64,000 nt of DNA from Galerina marginata (taxonomy: Eukaryota; Basidiomycota; Agaricomycetes; Agaricales; Galerinaceae): the NCBI GenBank assembly GCA_023014335.1, contig JAECYW010000025.1:620001-684000 (forward strand), given 5' to 3'. Every line of letters starts with the position of its first letter. Positions within the stretch are counted from its first letter, which is position 1. Shown here in pieces: positions 56,376-64,000 of this stretch. Position numbers and translations under genes: made by a program. A model generated the notes under the pieces. That model searched no databases, was not told where the DNA came from, and saw nothing but the letters and a program-made list of their open reading frames with translations.

Positions 56376-56957
56376 TCCGTTTCGAAAAGATATAGCGATT
56401 TCGAGGTGGAAAGGAAGAAGCCTCGAACCACAGAAGCGATTGTCCTTTGGGATATTTATCGAGAAGCCACATCTCCTGTTTCACTGTAATAGAGTATTGA
56501 GGGTTCTTCCGTTAGAGACCGTTAGAATTCAATCTCTCAGATGCGACTTGATGTGGAGTGAGGAACCAAGGCAATCGCCCCGATCATGCCGTGCGTACCC
56601 TACTTTCACGAGATATGTGCCATTCCAGGCCATTCTCCTATGTCAAGAGCGTCAATACGGAAACTTAAAAAAAAATACGGTGGTGTGTTGGTGACAAGAG
56701 ACACTGATGGTTAGGCTAATTGGCGAATTGATCCAGTGATCTGCACCGCCACCTTCATGTTCTCTCTCCAAAACCATAAAGTCATCCTCTCTTAATTAAC
56801 GCCAATCTGAGTTCGGAGCTCAAGGTGGCGACATTTGGGAGGTCTGTATTCTTTATATCTACTCGAACCCACGTATACTCGCAATTCTGGTCTTTTTCTG
56901 CTTTCTCTCGACCTTTCGGTGTCAAATACCCAAACGATACCTCATCTGGACATAAGT
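56376..56957. other. Intergenic stretch between divergent genes
   Basis: No gene was seen. It separates the divergent DUF6533 and nucleotidyltransferase genes and should hold both promoters. Confidence 0.5.
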
Positions 56958-57830
56958 ATGGAACCCACTGTACCCACAGCTACCACGGCAACAACCAACG
57001 GAACAGGAAAAGGAAAGAAGTCTCAGCGCCCACGGGCTGTTAAGACACAGCTTCAGAACGCCCATTTCGCTATCGTTCTGGAGGCTGCACGGACAGTGAC
57101 CGGGATATTCAATGCCCATGGCCTTTCGTGTGCTGTATTTGGAAGTCTTGCGTCCAAACTATACGGCTGCGCGCGGTGTCCCAAAGTACGTTGATGCACA
57201 GCAACCATATGCAGTACTCAATGTTGCTATCGAATATAGGATGTGGATCTGCTAGTTAGTCAGGATCCAGTCTACGATACCTCATCCGACTCCGAATCCT
57301 CTGATTCGACTTCTGGCAAGCGGGCTACCTTCTCTGCACAACAGCTCAAAGACCTCGTCCTTCACTCTAATTCGCGGAATTTCTACCTCAAAATGCCCCG
57401 AGACCCGTCCGCGGAATACCGTATTCTATGGTATCGGACCCGATACCAAGGACCCGAGTGCAAAGTTGACATCCTGATCCCAGGTACCATGCATCTGCCC
57501 CACCTTAGGCCGGAGCGCGTGCTCGTGATAGACACTATACCCGTCGTCCCGTTTTCGTTACTTTTATACCATAAACTCCAGGGGTGGGATGACCACTGTC
57601 AGGCGGAAGAGCCGTACAAGAAGCAGAAGCAGCACCAAGACGCCGGGGATATACGGAGGCTGATGGGGTTAAAACATCTGATTGAGAGTTTGAGGCAGAC
57701 GAAGTCGCAGGATGAAGAGTTGTTTAGCGAGGAGTTTTGGGCGCTCACGGTGGAGAGGGTGAAGAGGTATTGTGAGATATTCCAGGATCGAGTGGAGGAT
57801 TGGAAGCTGCTGGGCTTTGAGACAAGCTAG
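56958..57830 (+). CDS. Nucleotidyltransferase-fold protein
   Basis: Two exons (56,958-57,185 and 57,240-57,830, 54-bp intron) encode 272 residues. After a Thr-rich basic leader, the motif FGSLASKLYG-x6-KDVDLLV (DVD at residues 77-79) and a third acid in CKVDILIPG (D153) match the hG[GS]...DhD...hDh pattern of the DNA polymerase beta-like superfamily. The intron falls right before DVD. The rest resembles minimal proteins related to the AbiEii type, with a helical C-terminus (DIRRLMGLKHLIESLRQ, YCEIFQDRVEDWKLLG). The nucleotide and acceptor are unknown. The start was chosen as the first ATG preceding the basic leader. Confidence 0.7.
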
Positions 57831-58143
57831 TGGATAATTTATTCTATTTATTATTGGCATGAAGTGAGTCCTTTTATTCCACATATGACTAGTTGTCTGA
57901 CGATAGATATTGCCCAAGGTTATGGACTCACGGTCAACCATTTACAACGGCCGTATTTATTTTTTGAGGAATCGTAATTAAAACTGGAACGTTGAGCCTG
58001 AGTTGGGTTAATATGTATAGTTTGTAATACGAAGTTAATACGAGAAAGATCACATTTTCATTGCAATGTTGTTGATACCATTGTTGATACCACTATCATT
58101 TTTCATCGGTTGCTGGTATAAAATGTAGGTCCAGTGTAGTCTA
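57831..58143. other. Convergent intergenic stretch
   Basis: AT-rich 3' flanks of the two convergent genes. No other feature was seen. Confidence 0.5.
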
Positions 58144-59610
58144 TTATGAACAGCCTACCAAAGCATCAGTCGTGATAGCTTTTGGACCGTGATAGTTTTT
58201 GGACAACTCCAGCATGTCATATCCATTCAGCTTACCCTTGGCTTCTCTCCGGGTGGTGATTGTAATGTCAAGTCCCGCGTCACGGAGAAGAATCAGAGAT
58301 TCGAGAGATTCTTTATCGATGTAATCGTCTTCATTATCCTCTAGTTTTATACGAATGGTTTGGGGTCCCGAGTTGGAAGAGCCTGAAGAATGGAAACCCG
58401 TCGCGAAAACTGTGAGTCCTTCCCAAGAGAAAAATCTAATTCCTGTGTAGTTAAAAATTTGTAACTGGGGCAAATTCAACCGAGCAAGAAAATGATCTGG
58501 TATAGTTCTTATGTTGATGTCAAAGCCGTCTAGCTCGAACTCCTGAAGACTTGGGATGGCATGAAGAACTTCGACCAATTCGTCTTCAAATGCTTCAAGA
58601 TCAATGGCCCAAAGAGTCAGATAAAGTTTTCTCAACGGCCATGAGGATCGGGCAATAAGGGACCGCAGCGGCCCCTGAAAGGTATGCTGTTCAAGGTCTA
58701 ATGCGAGTAGCTCCAGTGACGGTAAGACAAGCGCGTTCAGGAGTAGTGGCTGTAATCCCAAGGAGATTAGATCGATTGATGACTCTAGAATCAGTTCTCG
58801 AAGCACGCTATGGGTGATGGGCCTGTTTGGGATCGGAAAACCGTCGCCTCGCCAAGCAATGTCCGAAAAATTACAATATTGGAGATGAGGGGCATAGCTC
58901 AAGATTTCCAAACATTGGTCTATGAAAGGTTCATCCACATCCAAATGCGTCATGTTGTCCCACCGGAGGTTGATAATGGCCAGAGGGACGCACGATAATT
59001 GAACCCTTTGCGGATGCAAGTTCACGTTGGCAAAAATGAGCCTATCGGTTGGGGCCAGATGAGATGGGAGGGTTGAAGAAATCTTAAGTACTTCTAGCTG
59101 ACTCTGAGGGACGGGAATGCTGAAAAGACGTGACAGAGATGTGAATGGGAGTTCGACTTCGAGAATTCGCCAGCGGTTGGTGTAGCCATTGATAGTATCT
59201 ATGAGTGGATCTATTGCCAAAGAGGCATCCGACGTTTGGTGATCTATCCACGAGACAACTATGGTCAAGGGGAGCTGTCCGGAGCGACCAAGCCACTCGT
59301 TGGCGAGCTCTGTTTTCGTCGCCGTTGTCTCACGCGAGATTTTTATGTGAATGAATGCCCAAAGTTGAGGCGTTGTCCAAGCGATTGCTCGCCAAGTTCG
59401 ATTGACAGCGCCGAGAATGAGGGGCCCTTTTGTCTGTTTCTTGCTCCACCAAGCATCGGCGGTATCAGGATCGTCAACGGCGAAATAAAATATGCGAGAT
59501 GCAATTTCCACAGGAAAGCGATCAACCAGAGAATCTACGGGTGGTTTTCCTTTGCACTGGTTGAATTTAGGAAGTTGCGCGTCCACATCGGATTGAAGGT
59601 GTTTATCCAT
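58144..59610 (-). CDS. F-box-like protein 1
   Basis: A single exon of 488 residues. The F-box-like segment near residues 25-80 reads PPVDSLVDRFPVEIASRIFYFAV ... LILGAVNRTWRAIAWTTPQLWAFIHI, the usual form in mushroom F-box proteins, which are inferred to recruit substrates to SCF ubiquitin ligases. A leucine-rich region of about 300 residues follows (LEVLKISSTLPSHL, MTHLDVDEPFIDQCLEILSYAPHLQYCNF, LELLALDLEQH, LRKLYLTLWAIDLEAF, LQEFELDGFDI) and a C-terminal LESLILLRDAGLDITI block. It is paralogous to the gene at 62,706. The substrate is unknown. Confidence 0.8.
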   Translation of the reverse strand: MDKHLQSDVDAQLPKFNQCKGKPPVDSLVDRFPVEIASRIFYFAVDDPDTADAWWSKKQTKGPLILGAVNRTWRAIAWTTPQLWAFIHIKISRETTATKTELANEWLGRSGQLPLTIVVSWIDHQTSDASLAIDPLIDTINGYTNRWRILEVELPFTSLSRLFSIPVPQSQLEVLKISSTLPSHLAPTDRLIFANVNLHPQRVQLSCVPLAIINLRWDNMTHLDVDEPFIDQCLEILSYAPHLQYCNFSDIAWRGDGFPIPNRPITHSVLRELILESSIDLISLGLQPLLLNALVLPSLELLALDLEQHTFQGPLRSLIARSSWPLRKLYLTLWAIDLEAFEDELVEVLHAIPSLQEFELDGFDINIRTIPDHFLARLNLPQLQIFNYTGIRFFSWEGLTVFATGFHSSGSSNSGPQTIRIKLEDNEDDYIDKESLESLILLRDAGLDITITTRREAKGKLNGYDMLELSKNYHGPKAITTDALVGCS

Positions 59611-60014
59611 TTGGATTCTACACCGAGTACACAGACACTAGTCGTCTCAGGTACGTTGAAATGCGGTGGTTAGTAAATCAGGTTAATGCGATACTCTGGA
59701 ATACAGAATCAATAATAGAAACGAACAAGAAAAATTTAGACTTGCGGTGGGGTTGAATGAGTTCGAGCTCAAGGCGATTCGGAATTGTTCAAAATTTTGG
59801 AGTTCCGAAGATTAGGCTTAAAAGATTTCAAGAAGAAAGACCTTGACCTAGTAAGCTATCTGGTTCGCGTTTTGAAGTATCGTGAGGAGGCAAAGGTGAA
59901 GTACTCTTGAGGAGCAGAATTTGGTGCTGGTTCGATGCGATCACGCGATCACTTCTGACAATTGAACGACTCACGAGGTCAACGACTTCCACCAATACCA
60001 CCAACAGCGACCAA
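59611..60014. other. Intergenic stretch between divergent genes
   Basis: No gene was seen; in particular no RRM-encoding exon precedes the CstF-like gene here. Confidence 0.5.
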
Positions 60015-61159
60015 ATGGCAAATCCCAATATTGCTGCAGAACAACTACTTGAACTTCTTCTTACTCTTAAAGTGAGTATTTCAACATCCAAATAAAAATA
60101 AAAACATAATCTCACTTCAATTACGACAGAAAACGACTCCAGCAGCTGCTCGAGGAATCCTCAATAGTCAGCCAGCCATCGCGTATGCGCTGATTACTCT
60201 CATGGTCTCAATGAACGCCATCGATATTGAGGTCTTTCAGGTATGTTTGAAATGTTACATACGCCTGTTTTTTCTCTGTGGCACCGAACATCTTGGTTGA
60301 CGATATTTATCTTTCTTTTCGACAGAAAACATTGGCGGAGTTTGGGGCAAGCGGTTCTGCAGAACCATCCAACTCTATTCCTGCGGGACATGCAGCGGGG
60401 GGTTCTTCGATAAACAGCACAACACCGCAACTACTTCCGGCACCAGCTGCACCTGCACCTATTTCCGCCATTCCTCTTCACCTTCAAGCACAGTATCGCA
60501 CATCGACACCACCCACAGCTTCTTCGTCTGTACCTCCAGCTGATTCCTCTGCACCCACTCATACCCCCACGCCGCCCTACGGCTACGGTTCAACGAACGG
60601 CCCTGGAGCAAACGCAACCCCCACGCCATCGGGAGCATATGGCAGTTATGGACAGCCGGCGTACGGACAGGGATATGGGTACCAGCAGCCGCCAACTTCA
60701 GCAGCGTACCAACAGCCAGCCTATCAGCAGCAGCAGCCATATCAGCAGTATCAGCAGCAAGGCGGATATCCAGGGTACCCGCCGTACCAACAACCACCTC
60801 AAGCACCGACACCGACTGTCACTCAGACTCCCACACCCGCATTACCGGAGGCGCTAGCTGGAATTCCGGAAGAGCAGAAGGTACGCTTTTTCCTTCCACA
60901 TTTGGCGTCGTATGGCATTGCTTCTTTTCGTTTTTCGCTTCAAAACCAACACGACATACTGATCAACTTTTGTTCATTTTCAGGCTCTTATTATGCGAGT
61001 TCTATCTATGACTCCGGAGCAGATCAACATGCTGCCTCCAAGCGAACGGGCGACTTATATACAGATTGTACGTGTCTAATTACCGAGTCACAAATTGCAG
61101 CTAATGTCTTCTCGTCTTCACAGCGGGCCACGTTGGGTGTTCCTACTCCTGCAGGATAA
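60015..61159 (+). CDS. CstF-64/Rna15-like protein with hinge and C-terminal domains only
   Basis: By family, part of the mRNA 3'-end cleavage and polyadenylation machinery. Five exons (60,015-60,071; 60,130-60,240; 60,326-60,880; 60,984-61,067; 61,124-61,159) give 272 residues with all phases consistent. Residues 1-63 are the hinge (AAEQLLELLLTLKKTTPAAARGIL, ALITLMVSMNAIDIEVFQKTL), which in CstF-64 binds CstF-77. The middle is Pro/Gln/Tyr/Gly-rich (YQQPAYQQQQPYQQY). The C-terminus IPEEQKALIMRVLSMTPEQINMLPPSERATYIQI is the conserved three-helix CstF-64 C-terminal domain. The usual N-terminal RRM is absent and the upstream gap is only 400 bases, so the gene may never have had one. Confidence 0.85.
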
Positions 61160-61351
61160 TCGATACGCTTTCTGTGTTCCAGATGTTCAGCCGATCAACT
61201 GAATTTCTTTGTGACTTTAATTTATCCCCTTCCATATCGCTCTTCCCAACGATGATACAATACAAATTTCAAATCAATACAAACGAAAAACAGGATCCTT
61301 AAGTTTTTGGACGACGAACTAGCCCCTAGGCCCCAGACCTTTCGAACCAAC

Positions 61352-61517
61352 CTAACCTACTGCCATCAAATACACCACAAATAACGCGAATAGAGCGAAG
61401 AAGTTGACCAGACCCTCGCCGTAGGTCGCTGCCAGGAAGATCGTGGCGGCTATCGACAACTTGGCCACTCGATTGAGGAAGTTCTTGCCCTCCGACACCC
61501 GACCATCCGTGACGACC
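61352..61517 (-). CDS. C-terminal exon of a small membrane protein
   Basis: The last exon, read after a likely CAG acceptor, encodes VVTDGRVSEGKNFLNRVAKL followed by two adjacent hydrophobic stretches (IAATIFLAATYG and FFALFALFVVYLMAVG) to a TAG. Upstream on the minus strand an exon encoding ARYATDEYTVLQHVQRKA-like residues before a GTAGCG donor (near 61,690) is possible, but its phase does not clearly match. Family not recognised. Confidence 0.35.
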
Positions 61518-61749
61518 TGTTGTTCGAAGTGGCCAGATGAAGATCGGCAGTCGTGTGACAAGGACAAGACACAGAGGCGAGAGGTGAAAGGGATCGGTTA
61601 GAAGTTGGAGTGGGAAGAAGAGAAATAACGGAGGACTTGCCCAGTTGTTTCCTCTTCGTTGGAATGACACCACTGGCACGCTACCTCGCCTTTCTTTGAA
61701 CATGCTGGAGAACCGTATACTCGTCAGTGGCGTAGCGGGCCTTCAAGCT

Positions 61750-62705
61750 CGACTAAGAAACGTACTCGTACTCCATATCAGCGGGTCGTTGGCTGGCTAG
61801 CCTTGAATTCGTCAAAAAACCAGTCGCTTATCGTTCAGTGCTGGCAGAGCTTAGACTCTCGTATGAGCTTCCTCTTGGGAAGGCGTGATGAATGGTGGGG
61901 ATTGAAAGTGGCTTATCCAGTGTTCTTTTAATTTATAGTGCACCCATTCCTCTTTGTACGTAAAGCGTGGACCAACAGACGTCCAGCAGGCAGGCGGCCT
62001 GCGCAGGGATCAAGGCCGTCTTTGTTCTCTTTTGTTACTTATCCCTCGTGGGTGGTTGGTTGTCACTACGAACTCGTGTGCAGATAATCGCCTTCGTCCC
62101 TGACTGACAACCTTTCGAAGTGCAGAATTTGAACTGGCTCTAACGTGCTCATCCTTCGGAGAAAGAAGGCCTGAATCGATGGACGGACTGGTAAACCATA
62201 AAGGACTGGAAGGTGTACGGGGAACGACCCGGTCGATCGACCAATTGCAACTTATGCCGCGATAATGACAAGCTTACTGGAATGATTGTCTATTATCGAT
62301 GGATTGTATAACTCTATGTTACCTTATTTGTCTCGATGGGTTGGAGTAGCTTCAGGGCGTACAGAAATTACTGGGGTAGTAGAGTAACAGTTGGTTGAAG
62401 CGTTGAAACTCAGATTATTTAGTCCCATTCCCTTTCCGCTCAGTTGACTGAATAAAAACACACCACACTTTCAGTAATGACTATCAACAAAAAAAAGAGT
62501 ACGCCAAAGTCGACGATTGCGAGGGTGACGGTTGGATGATATACTTTGGATTAGGTTAATTCAGCTTGTGTATACAACGCGAGGTGTTCAAATTGAAAAC
62601 AACAGTTGAAGGTAACGAACTTTTAGATGCGTAATACTCTAGGTCATAACCTAAGACGAACAAAATTTAGGAACAAGAGGCGAGAATTGAAACCTAATAC
62701 GAAGG
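61750..62705. other. Gene-free stretch
   Basis: No coding region or repeat was recognised. Confidence 0.45.
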
Positions 62706-64000
62706 TTATTCCTCTGACGACGAGTAATCCTCATCATCACCAGCCTCTTCATGATATTTCACAGACGCTTTGATTAAGTCGAGATCTTCGTCCGGATAAC
62801 CGATAGTCAAATCCAAACCGGCTTCCAATATGGAAAAGAGTTGGGGAAGGACGTCCTTGTCAATATATTTGAGAGGCTCCTCACGTTCTTCGTCTCGGTC
62901 CAAATGTATCTGCACAGAGTTAAGGGGCCGTCGGCGAGGATTGTCGAGTTCGCAAAGTGGCCCATAAATTTTGGGCACATGATTCCACCGAATATCTTGC
63001 TGCTCCTCGTAGTAACTGAAGGACTGCAGTCCAGGGAGGAAAGTATCTTCATCGTCATCAGCAATGGAAGTGCTAGCCAAGAGTTCGAAAAGATGGTCTG
63101 GTGAGTAGTCACTCCATATATGTGGCTGTAGCTCGAGCCGACGAAGAGAAGGAATTGCTCGTAGGAGGACTATTATGTCGTCGTCGTCGTCGAATAGCAC
63201 ACTGTCAAGAGACAATTGCTCTATAAGGCAAGAAGAACGTTTGAAAAAGGATACAAGCCACTCCGTTGGCAGAAAACATTCAAATGCGCAGGATAGAACC
63301 ACCAGTGCCGGAAATCTGACCTTGTCGCAAAAGAATGAAACCACATCCGAGTCGGCGGGGTAGGTTAAGTCAAATATTCGGATTTGGTGATGGATAATGG
63401 TGTATTCAGGTACCGGGAACTGCTCTTCGCCAGGTAGAGACCTTGAGAAGTTGTGAAATTTACAACGGTTTAACTTCGGGGCCCGTTTGAGTAATTCAAA
63501 GCACTCGTCGAGTTGAAGGTTCCCCAATTCCACTTGCGTAACGTGGTTCCATTCAATGTCGACTGAATTGAAGGCGAAGGCGGATATAAAAACGTTAGCA
63601 GGACTTGGTTTCACGTTATTCAAGGAGAAATGGCCAATAGAACGTGCTTCATTCCAGTCACTAGGAAATATCTGTAATGTGCGCAATGTGGAGTCTGAAG
63701 TTGAATCGCCACAAAATAGGAAGAGCAGGGAGGACGGAACAGTGAGACGGAGTTGGTACCAACGGCTCGAGTATCGATTTACTAGCTTGATGAAGGAGTT
63801 GACGATGTGTGGAGAAGGGGGGAGTTTCCTGTCGTCTTTGATGATGGGTGTGAAGATGTAAAATGTCAATGGGAGGCAGCCTGATCGAACCAGCCATTGT
63901 TCCGCAAGATCGCAGCGCGCCGGCAAACTAGCGGCGCTGATACAAAACCTGAGAACTGTCCAGAGACGGGGTGTTGCCCAAGCAATTTTCCTCCAAGCTC
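62706..64000 (-). CDS. F-box-like protein 2 (5' end beyond the window)
   Basis: The open frame continues to the window edge with WRKIAWATPRLWTVLRF, the end of the F-box-like segment seen in protein 1 (WRAIAWTTPQLWAFI). The next 400 residues are leucine-rich and collinear with protein 1: AEQWLVRSGCLPLTFYIFTP, LVNRYSSRWYQLRL, VDIEWNHVTQVELGNLQLDECFELLKRAPKLNRCKFHNF, LLRAIPSLRRLELQPHIW, then LFSILEAGLDLTIGY and an acidic tail DEDYSSSEE. No stop or frame break was seen. Only the N-terminus is missing, cut by the window. Confidence 0.8.
   Translation of the reverse strand, partial: AWRKIAWATPRLWTVLRFCISAASLPARCDLAEQWLVRSGCLPLTFYIFTPIIKDDRKLPPSPHIVNSFIKLVNRYSSRWYQLRLTVPSSLLFLFCGDSTSDSTLRTLQIFPSDWNEARSIGHFSLNNVKPSPANVFISAFAFNSVDIEWNHVTQVELGNLQLDECFELLKRAPKLNRCKFHNFSRSLPGEEQFPVPEYTIIHHQIRIFDLTYPADSDVVSFFCDKVRFPALVVLSCAFECFLPTEWLVSFFKRSSCLIEQLSLDSVLFDDDDDIIVLLRAIPSLRRLELQPHIWSDYSPDHLFELLASTSIADDDEDTFLPGLQSFSYYEEQQDIRWNHVPKIYGPLCELDNPRRRPLNSVQIHLDRDEEREEPLKYIDKDVLPQLFSILEAGLDLTIGYPDEDLDLIKASVKYHEEAGDDEDYSSSEE

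Overview
This is genomic DNA from a filamentous basidiomycete, most likely a mushroom-forming agaricomycete. The genes are split by short (about 46-60 bp) GT-AG introns. The gene set includes a PTR2 peptide transporter, a NACHT STAND NTPase, F-box-like proteins, a DUF6533 membrane protein, a DUF2235 hydrolase, a Zn2Cys6 regulator and a CstF hinge/C-terminal protein, a mix I associate with mushroom genomes. I cannot name the species.

Region 1 (1-12,000) is accessory. A complete tyrosine-recombinase retrotransposon (Ngaro/PAT type, minus strand, 555-7568) carries Gag, RT-RNase H and YR genes. It has the split direct repeat layout A1-ORFs-B1A2B2, and an intron holding a 19-bp minisatellite interrupts its RT. 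Around it lie a duplicated hypothetical gene, a decayed member of a small paralogous family, a 172-bp CACTA-type MITE and F-box gene debris.

Region 2 (13,000-33,400) holds a PTR2 transporter, a NACHT STAND NTPase, three intact members of the paralogous family (a fourth is the pseudogene in region 1), a hypothetical protein with a PD-(D/E)XK-like motif, an F-box gene with one in-frame stop, COX6, an 882-bp CACTA-type element with tRNA-like motifs, and a Gcn4/CPC1-type bZIP gene with a Gcn4 site in its own promoter. 33,400-37,500 is gene-poor.

Region 3 (37,500-54,500) is heavily rearranged. An M17 leucine aminopeptidase gene and a Zn2Cys6 regulator are each intact once. Their tail-to-tail 3' halves were also copied in inverted orientation and have decayed. 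A second inverted pair is interleaved with the first, and a tandem array of about 590-bp units follows. A DUF2235 gene starts right after the array and has a decayed partial copy downstream.

Region 4 (54,700-64,000) holds a DUF6533 membrane protein, a nucleotidyltransferase-fold protein, two F-box-like paralogues (the last cut by the window end), and a CstF-64-like hinge/C-terminal protein without an RRM.

The genes do not form one evident pathway. The strongest signals are structural: the complete YR retroelement with its minisatellite intron, two CACTA-type non-autonomous elements with 3-bp target duplications, and the interleaved inverted duplications.
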